From positions 93,493-135,099 of the forward strand of contig JH153095.1 of NCBI GenBank assembly GCA_000226015.1: a DNA stretch of 41,607 bases. Reading direction: 5' to 3'. The translations under genes were made by a program, and so were the position numbers. Below the pieces are notes generated by a model. That model was not told where the DNA came from, did not search any database, and worked only from the letters and a program-made list of their open reading frames with translations. Source of the DNA: Mnemiopsis leidyi. Taxonomy: Eukaryota; Ctenophora; Tentaculata; Lobata; Bolinopsidae. Positions 23,101-32,100 of the stretch are shown here, one piece after another; within the stretch, counting starts at the first letter, position 1, and each line of letters opens with the position of its first letter.

Positions 23101-26100
23101 TTAGATTTTGGTAATGGTGGAACTGACGACTTTTTAACGCGTTGTGTTACGAGCGGAAACAACGCGTTGCTTTTCAAAAGTGCAGCTAGTCAACCGAACA
23201 AGGCTGCAAAATACGACAAATTTCGGTCAAGTATATGACGCATTCAGAGTTTAAAAAATCGCGTCCGACTCGCATATGATATAGTGTAAATTCACGATTT
23301 CAAATTTTACCTGTTAAGGCCTAAGATATAACTCTATTTAGTTAAATATGATACTAATCCAAAGTTTGCGCTACACAAAAACTGCGATATTAACGTGTTC
23401 TCTTACAATCGGGGCAAGGAATATTATGACCTTTTCGAGATATCATGTATAAGGTTGTGACTCTGCAATTCAAAATTTTGTATCGAGATTCGATCGTTCT
23501 CAAATATATTTTCAAGCTAGCTGCTAGTGAAACTTAATCTGTCACCCACAAAATATAATCAAATTTTTAAGATTGGTATGAATTTGTGATTAAAACCATA
23601 CAAATCTTGATAAGTAGACTTGAAAATTGTTTCATGTCCGATGACCTGTTTCCTGGTACAAACTGAACCTATGAATTAAGAATAAGGAATTAGTCAATAA
23701 CAATGAGTCGAGAACAAAACCCTTAAATAGCTGAAACTGGTACAAACTGAACCTATGAATTAAGAATAAGGAATTAGTCAATAACAATGAGTCGAGAACA
23801 AAACCCTTAAATAACTGAAAAATCTTAGATTTTTCCTAAACAAAAAAGCCGCATACATATAACAGCAAATTCTGGAGACATCATTAATTTGCATAATAGC
23901 AAATTCCGAAATTGGAACTGTTTTATATTTTTTGTGGATTGCAATAAATAAACGTTTTTAAATCTAAACAAGATTTGTTCCTGACGCACGTCTGGAGACA
24001 TCATAAATTTGCAGTTAAAAGAGGGAAATTTCACGAATTGTCGAAACTCAGGAATTTATCACGTCAACGACCTCAAAACCTCTATGGAGTTTTGTTTCCC
24101 GAGTATAAGAAGTATCAAAAGCAGACAATAGTAGTTAGGTAGGGCGCTTGTAATTGTATTTGGTAAGCTTGGAATACAGATCAAAGTTTACAATATGACA
24201 GCCAACATAACCTTACTAGAAGAACTTCACAATTGCAGTAATTTAGAAAACAAGAATCAACTTGCAACATGAGTGAAAAGTGAGTGAAAACAACAAGAAA
24301 AGTGACAGCGGACAACTTGAAATGCCCAACAGGGCGAGCTAGGGCTGCGAAATCGCTCACGTGGATCCTGGTTGCACAACACGACAGTAATTAGTCCCGC
24401 ACCGTTTAGTCCGTGACACCGTCAAGGTTTCGCGACCGCTTGTCGCATCATTAAGCTAAATGCCGCCCTACGCCCCCGACCGAACTGCTAACTGCCAATC
24501 GATTGTATGCTTCGGGCCGGTGCTCTTCTAATGCCAACCTGTATCCCGTAATACTTACTAAAATTAATAAAGGTTCGGTTGTCCTTCCAGCGATTTTCCA
24601 AATATAGAATAAATTTACGCAAGGCGAATATATTAGTTGGCTTGAAATTGGTTGTGGATGTGTTTTTTGATTAAATTAGTCGTAACTTAGGCAAAATTTG
24701 TGACATCTTTATGTTAATGAAAGATGTCCTTTCCCATGCGCGGTTTTCTGATATAAGGTCCTAGTGAATTAATGACTGGTTATGGCGCGTAACGCGTCAT
24801 ACTTAAATTGCCCTTCGCCCTTCAGGACTTTATGTTATAATCTGTGTCGGGGAAATGTGATAACGCTAATTTTTTTTCGGTGAGCTTTATCAAAACAGGT
24901 ATGGGAACAGCGTGAGACCACTTTCATCTCTGATAGCAGGGGAAAGAAAACAACGTCCTACTGAAATCTTAAGATGGATAACTGCTCAAAACGGCTATCT
25001 GTGAAACCAAAAAAAGCAGATCAACTTGCCAGGAAATGATCCTGTAACCACGAGGCACAGAGTGCAACTCTTCAATCCGTAGGTGCAAAAAAGTTTTTTT
25101 AGTGGTAGGAAAATTTTAAGATTTCGGTTGGAAAACTTGTCCGCTTGGTACAGTAGCGCTAATTATTGCTCGTTCGGCTGCGCTTTGCACAACCTCACTG
25201 GCATGGAAAGCATATTTTTTTGATAGTTTAGCTGATTAGCAGTATCGGTTACTGAAAATATCTTCGGTTGAAAACTACAACAGCTAAATTTTCAACTGGC
25301 AAAATGCTTTCTATGAGCGAAAATCTTTGTTGATATATTAGAAGAACAAGTGCTATTTCAGGCTAAATGTTTCTGTTTCGAACATATTTTTCGGTTACAC
25401 AAGTGAAATTCTTAGTCAACTTCTATCACTACAATAACTCTTAGATACAAAACTTGCTACCAAACTTGATATGTTCAGATGTTAAGATACATACTTGACC
25501 AGTTATATCGAAGTTTAAACCGTCGGCTAAAAATCTCTACTTTTTTCTTTTTTTTGTGATTAATTGAAAATTTTTGATTGAAGTAGGAATCCTGCCGCCA
25601 TACAACTTTTTTGCACTGGTACTACAATTTACCTGTGCCTAGCAATGGACAGTGGGGAAGAACGCTCTGAGTCAGCGGAGTCACTGCACTACGAGGGAAA
25701 GGTTAAAGGAAATGCCGCCACACTTTCGCAATAAGTACAAACCTCAAAGCATTTCTAAGATATGTCCTCACTGCGATAGGGAGGAGTAAACCATGAACTA
25801 CTTCATCAAGCAGTGTCCGATGTGGTTTAACATGAGAAGAAGATTCTTTAATTGCTCCTAAACAAGTATTTCGGAGATAGCCGACCACTTTCTTCTCAGG
25901 AAAGTAGTCGGCTATATCTGCTCCACATATCGTTCCTACCAAAACTGATTGGTAAAAAGAGGAAGTGGAGCAACCAGAGCTCATCGAACTGTAAAAAATA
26001 CATGACTTTGGAGAGCAAAAGGCCGTCCTGGCCTTATCTTACAGACACAGTGGCGTTGTAGAAGCGCGGCATCCCCCTACGAAGAAGAAGATCATTTTAT

Positions 26101-29100
26101 TTCTCGAACGGTCTGTACTTGACGAAATTATATCCGTCCGACTTTTTAACGAAACGTTTGGTGGGACTCAGAGGTATTTGAGGGAAAAACTTTGACGAAA
26201 ATGAATATCAGCTTCCTAATATCAGTTTGACCTGATCCCTCAGATTCCATTCTATGAGGCATAAGTCCAATGCAGTCATTATTAAAACCACATTTTATTA
26301 ATTGTTAATTTTTTTAGAATTCTAACAAATTTATGACCAGATTTTAAAAAGTCAACTTTGTTTCACTTTATTTTGGGTTCAATACTGCGTTAGCATGAAG
26401 CTGCGTTAGATTTAAGCTGCGTTAGCTTTAAGCTGCGTTAGCTTTAAGCTGCGTTAGCTTTAAGCTGCTTTAGCTTTAAGCTGCGTTAGCTTTAAGCTGC
26501 GTTAGCTTTAAGCTGCGTTAGCTTTAAGCTGCGTTAGCTTTAAGCTGCGTTAGCTTTAAGCTGCGTTAGCTTTAAGCTGCGTTAGATTTAAGCTGCGTTA
26601 GCTTTAAGCTGCGTTAGCTTTAAGCTGCGTTAGCTTTAAGCTGCGTTAGCTTTAAGCTGCGTTAGCTTTAAGCTGCGTTAGCTTTAAGCTGCGTTAGCTT
26701 TAAGCTGCGTTAGCTATAACCTGCAAGTGTAATCGCGACAAGTGTAGATGCAGTCTGCGTCTGGAATTGTAATTAGCAATACTGGCACTCTATCGAGCCG
26801 TGCTAGCGTTCGGGCGTATTCGTGCACGGTCCTCAAAGTACGGGATTATTATTGTGTTAACTGATGTCCATTGTCTTAATGCACGGCATAAAATTTCTTC
26901 AAACATAATTTGCAATTTTACAGCGGTTCAGACAAAATGTTCGATGATACAAACACTACGGTAAAAATGTGTGATTTTCAGCCTGTTTCTAGGCATCTCT
27001 CATACTGAATATTTCGTCAACTATTTGTTAATTGTTATATTGGCTTGCAGGAATGCTGGACGTCTGGAGGATGGTTATCGGTTTGAGACCACAAATTATC
27101 GAATTGTTTAAGTTCAATCAGCTTCCGCATTCCAAACGAGGTTACTTTATTATTAACAGGCCGAACATCAATTGGTCATTAAGAAATTTTCGAGAGGTTA
27201 AAAAGAAGTGGATTGGAGATTGTAAATTCAAACTATGAAATATGTCATGCTAATCTCAAGTGTGAAATTTAGTGGAAATAAGTCACGATAAACAAAAGAT
27301 CCGACAAGAAATGAAACGTGATAGATTGCAAAAATCATATGTTTATTGTGTGTTACTGTTTGCTGTTGCTGTGTTGGCTTAAGTTATGCAAATTTGAGTT
27401 CTAGAATAGTGCAAATTGTACATAAACGTGGTAATGGAAATATGCGAATAAATTGTACGTGGTAATGGAAATGCTATTCTTTTGATAACGGAGTGAAATG
27501 GTTCGGAACAGGCTAGGTGAGTCTCATCATGTGGCTGGGTTATAAGTTATCATATCGATCATTATCCAGGGATCTCGTATATCACTAGGCTCCAAGAGCA
27601 CATTATCCAGGAATGAAAAGATGACTACGAACGTAAAAATGGACATTTATTCAAAAAATGAATAACGATTTTGCTATAATGGCCATAATTCTTGTAAGAG
27701 CTACTTTTGTGGCACATTCTCGATGACATTTTGTGAACCAAATTATCGAGGCCGAGCAATAAGCTCGAACACTGCACAGAGGTTTGCACTTAGTGGTAAA
27801 GGGTGTGTTGTGCTTTTCTGTTGGATCCGGAGATACCACTAAGCTATATGATGTGTACTGAGCAAATACTCAAAAAGACACGAATCACGATTTCCACTGA
27901 AAGCCAATTCAGAAAATTGATAGACCGGCGTCCGGCACCGTGCAGAGTCTGGAATGGTCCATGATATGAATTTGCTGGATTGAATATCATTGGAAATCGT
28001 GTCCGTTCAAGTATCTGTTCAGTCGTAGTACACATCATGGGATGTTCCCAACAAAACACTATGCCAACTCACAATTATCAAAACTTTCTTTGTTTTCTTA
28101 CTTTCAGTTATGAATAAGAATTAGAAGTTAAGGAAATAAAGGCATGAAACTACTATAATGATTATGTTAGTTAAATTTAGAATTAAATATAAAACACGAT
28201 TGCCTTTTTAACAAGAGATTGAATGACAACATTAACCTTATAAATCCGAAATAAAAATAATTTAACTGAGATAGAAGGAATTAACTGTATAATCTTACAC
28301 GTACTTATTTTCTAGTTGTACATCTATTAGGAATTTTAGATTATCATTTTCATTTCTCGCCACCGCGACGGCCAAGGGTCATAATGTAAACAGTCACAAT
28401 GTTAATTGTAAACTGTCATTATCATGATAATGAAAACTGTTCCACAAAAATTGTGTTTTTCAATGTCGACTGCTGTGTCTGGATGATATTCTTGTTGTTT
28501 GAATCTAATATCATTTCGGGGATTGAGAGCTGCCATGACCCTCTACCCCAGTGACAAATACATAGTTCACATCTGTCAAAATAGGAATTCCTTTACTTCC
28601 GCATGCTTCGGTGAGCTGCGCTCTTTGACAAACTGTCTTATTGCTTCGAAAATTTAGCGCCATGTTTGTAAGACTAAGAGAACAAATTGTTTTCATGCAA
28701 TGTCACTAGCAAATCCTATTTTCTTGACACGTTAAGACACGTCTGTAAACGCCCACCAAGACTCAATTTAGATGAACCAACGTGATGTCAGGTAATTTCA
28801 AATATTGTGAAATTGGGAATTTACTGAGACGGGAAACTTCCCCCTGTCCCTTATAAACCGATTATACTATCATTATTGCTTGATGTTTAGATTTTAAAGA
28901 ATGAGATGGCGACCCAAAGTTCATTTGACCCACAGTTTAAATTGAAATATAAAAAGATACAACAAATATAGTGATAACTTCACACTATAGTGGGTATAGT
29001 CCATCAAACAGTAACCTGGCCGCGGTGTTGACACGCACGGTTTAACCCTAACTATAGCAATGAGCTATAGCAATGAGCTATAGCAATGAGCTATAGCAAT

Positions 29101-32100
29101 AAGCTATTGAAATGAGCTATAGCAATGAGCTATAGCAATAAGCTATTGAAATGAGCTTTAGCAATAAGCTATAGCAATGAGCTATAGCAATGAGCTATAG
29201 GAATGAGGTATAGCAATAAGCTATAGCAATAAGCTATAGCAATGAGCTATAGCAATGAGCTATAGCAATGAGCTATAGCAATGAGCTATAGCAATGAGCT
29301 ATAGCAATGAGCTATAGCAATGAGCTATGACATGATTGCGGATCCTTGTTCGCTGCACACAATACCCAACTTCCTATAAATCCATTTCACCGGAAGACAG
29401 GTGAACTGACATCGATACCGTTAACAAAGAAACGTCAACAAATAAAGTGAACAATGAATAACAAATGTTCGTTTTATGCCAATTATTTATCTAACATTCC
29501 TGTATTTTAAGGGAGCTATACATTACATTCCTGTATTTTCTAGGGAGCTATACATTACATCCCTGTATTTTCAGGGAGCTATACATTACATCCCTGTATT
29601 TTCAGGGAGCTATACATTACATTCCTGTATTTTAAGGGAGCTATACATAACATTCCTGTATTTTCAGGGAGCTATACATAACATTCCTGTATTTTCAGGG
29701 AGCTATACATTACATTCCTGTATTTTCAGGGAGCTATACATTACATTCCTGTATTTTAAGGGAGCTATACATTACATTCCTGTATTTTCAGGGAGCTGCC
29801 AGAGGGAACAGACTGGTGGAGAATGTTATCCCTCTTCGTGATCCAGCTACTCCGCTACCAGTGTTTCACGTTGTGGTGGCTTATCTACTACGTTATCTGG
29901 CCCTATCTCTACAAGTACTCCGAGTTCAAGTGGCCCACAAACTGTCACGTGGCTCACCTCATGCTTGCTTTGTTTACCGAGGTTTGGAAAATGATTTACT
30001 AGCGCACACTAATCGCATGTATCATGTTTATATATATAAATTTTAAGAATCATTTTTCCTAACTATTTCAGCAGGCCCGTAGTTAGGGGGGGACAGGGGG
30101 GTCATGACCCCCCCAATTTGGGGAAGGGGGGGTTCGAAATATGACCTGCGAAGCAGGTCATTGACCCCCCAGATTTGACTACTGTCTTATGTCTAAACAT
30201 CTAAATTTTCATCGCTGAAAACATAAATTCTAATCAGTATTGGACATACGATGCTTTTTTTATTAATAGTTCTTATTCAATAGCTATAAGCTAACAACTT
30301 GAATCTTGACACTTATCACAATCGAACATGATACTTGCCATTGCCAATTTGCTTATTATTCTCGATTGCAAAATTGAAAATTGTTATCTATATTATTTAA
30401 ATACCCTGATTAATCTATATTATTTAAATACCCTGATTAATCTAAAAAATTTCTTTTAGAATATAGATCATGGCACAGATAATGTCTGAACAGTGAGCAT
30501 ACCAGATAGTCACAGCTTCTGTATGGGCATTGGGCCTGCTTCAACACCTCAAGATGCCTCGATTTTCTGCTTTCTTATTGATAAAAAATGATCTTTTTAC
30601 CTGTATTCCTGCTAAAATTTTCCGGGGGGCTCTGCCCCTGGACCCCCGTTGGGGGCTGTGCCCGCAAACCCCCCGCTCGGGCTTCGCTCGCAAGCTGACC
30701 CCCCCCCCCCCCATTTCAAAATCCTAGCTACGGCCCTGCATTTCAGCCTCTGATACTTAGACTGAGACAAATCTTAGTTACGAGAATTATTCAATAATAT
30801 CCTTATAATCATAGAATTTAAGTAGTGGTAGTTAAGTAGTTTTCTGCAAAAACGGAAAGCATTCTAAAAACACTAACGAGGAAAATGCAGAAATGAATTA
30901 CTTCTAGCTTTTTAGAGAGATCTTGAAGTTTACTTTTAACGTTCCCTAAGCTGGGTCTCTCCTAAAGAGAATCTATCAACATATATTAAAGCCATTTAAT
31001 CAGACTTAATTATTATATAATTATGGGTTTATGACTATATACTATTACTATAGTCATGTTTTGTTTCTTCTATCTGCGTAGCCAGCCAGCTTCCAACAAT
31101 CACCACATGCGATACTCCACGCACACGAATTAGCGAACTGCAACTTTTACTTCGTGAATGGAGATTGAAGTATTCATAGAATTTCTTTTAGTATGTCCAA
31201 AAATCTCACGGAAAATTCTATATTTTAATTTATGTACGTCGCTGCGCAGACTTGACAGATAAGTTTCAATAAAGACAACAATTGGGAAGTTAAAACAGTG
31301 TTAATCATGGAATGAGTATATGACATTCTCAATCATATCAACTTTAATGAATGACATAAGTCGATGAAAATTCTGGCAAAACAAAGAATTGTTAGTGTGT
31401 AGTAATATAGTAATGTATGGTCAGAAATCGGTCAGGATTAAGAAAACACAATAATTAAAGAAATAAAGAACGGAGCGGAGTCTACCAACGCTGAACTAGG
31501 ACAATTTTTCAACTGTGCTACATAATGTCCTTCTGAAAACAGGATTGATATAGCTGAGATCACGATTGAGTGGGATCAGATCGAGTGGGCTTGTTAAGCG
31601 GGATTTATTACGCTTCTTAATCAATACTGTGGACGGCGTCAGTATTGGGTTCTGCATCATTTCGAATGATGATAAATATAAGCCGACTTCCGTAAAATGT
31701 TGAATTTAAAGAGAGTCGATTTAAAATCGCTAAGTGCTAAGGTTTTGATGAGCATGTTGCAGAACTGATCTACCTACAAGATTGCGTCTCAAGAATATCT
31801 AATCTTACAAAATTGCTTTAATTGGTGTGACGCGACAAGAACGTAGCCGTTCAAGCATTTTTTCAATGATAGAACTATATATGACTGCGTTTATAGTATC
31901 GAATCAAATGCATTGGGATTGAGCTGTCTTGTCATGTCGACATTTTTCGACTCTAAATTTGTATGTTTACCAAAAATTGAACCGTATTGAAAACTGTGAC
32001 AAAAGGATCTATCAGCAGCCGCCCTATTTCACGACCGACAAACAAGAGTAATTTTACGAGTTATCAAGTTACTTTTTGTAGATTGTACTCTCTCTGTATC

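Noticed and set aside
26384..29800. CRISPR-like arrays
   Set aside because: The repeats are contiguous tandem units without unique spacers, in a eukaryotic intron.
29476..29841. 121-codon ORF across the 31-bp array
   Set aside because: It cycles through three frames of a repeat whose units are open in all frames. It has no independent start context and reads into exon 21 in the wrong frame.
29816..30046. ORF in the other frame of MED12 exon 21
   Set aside because: The frame beginning GAG CTG CCA at 29793 matches MED12 (FVIQLLRYQC) and keeps splice phase; this one does not.
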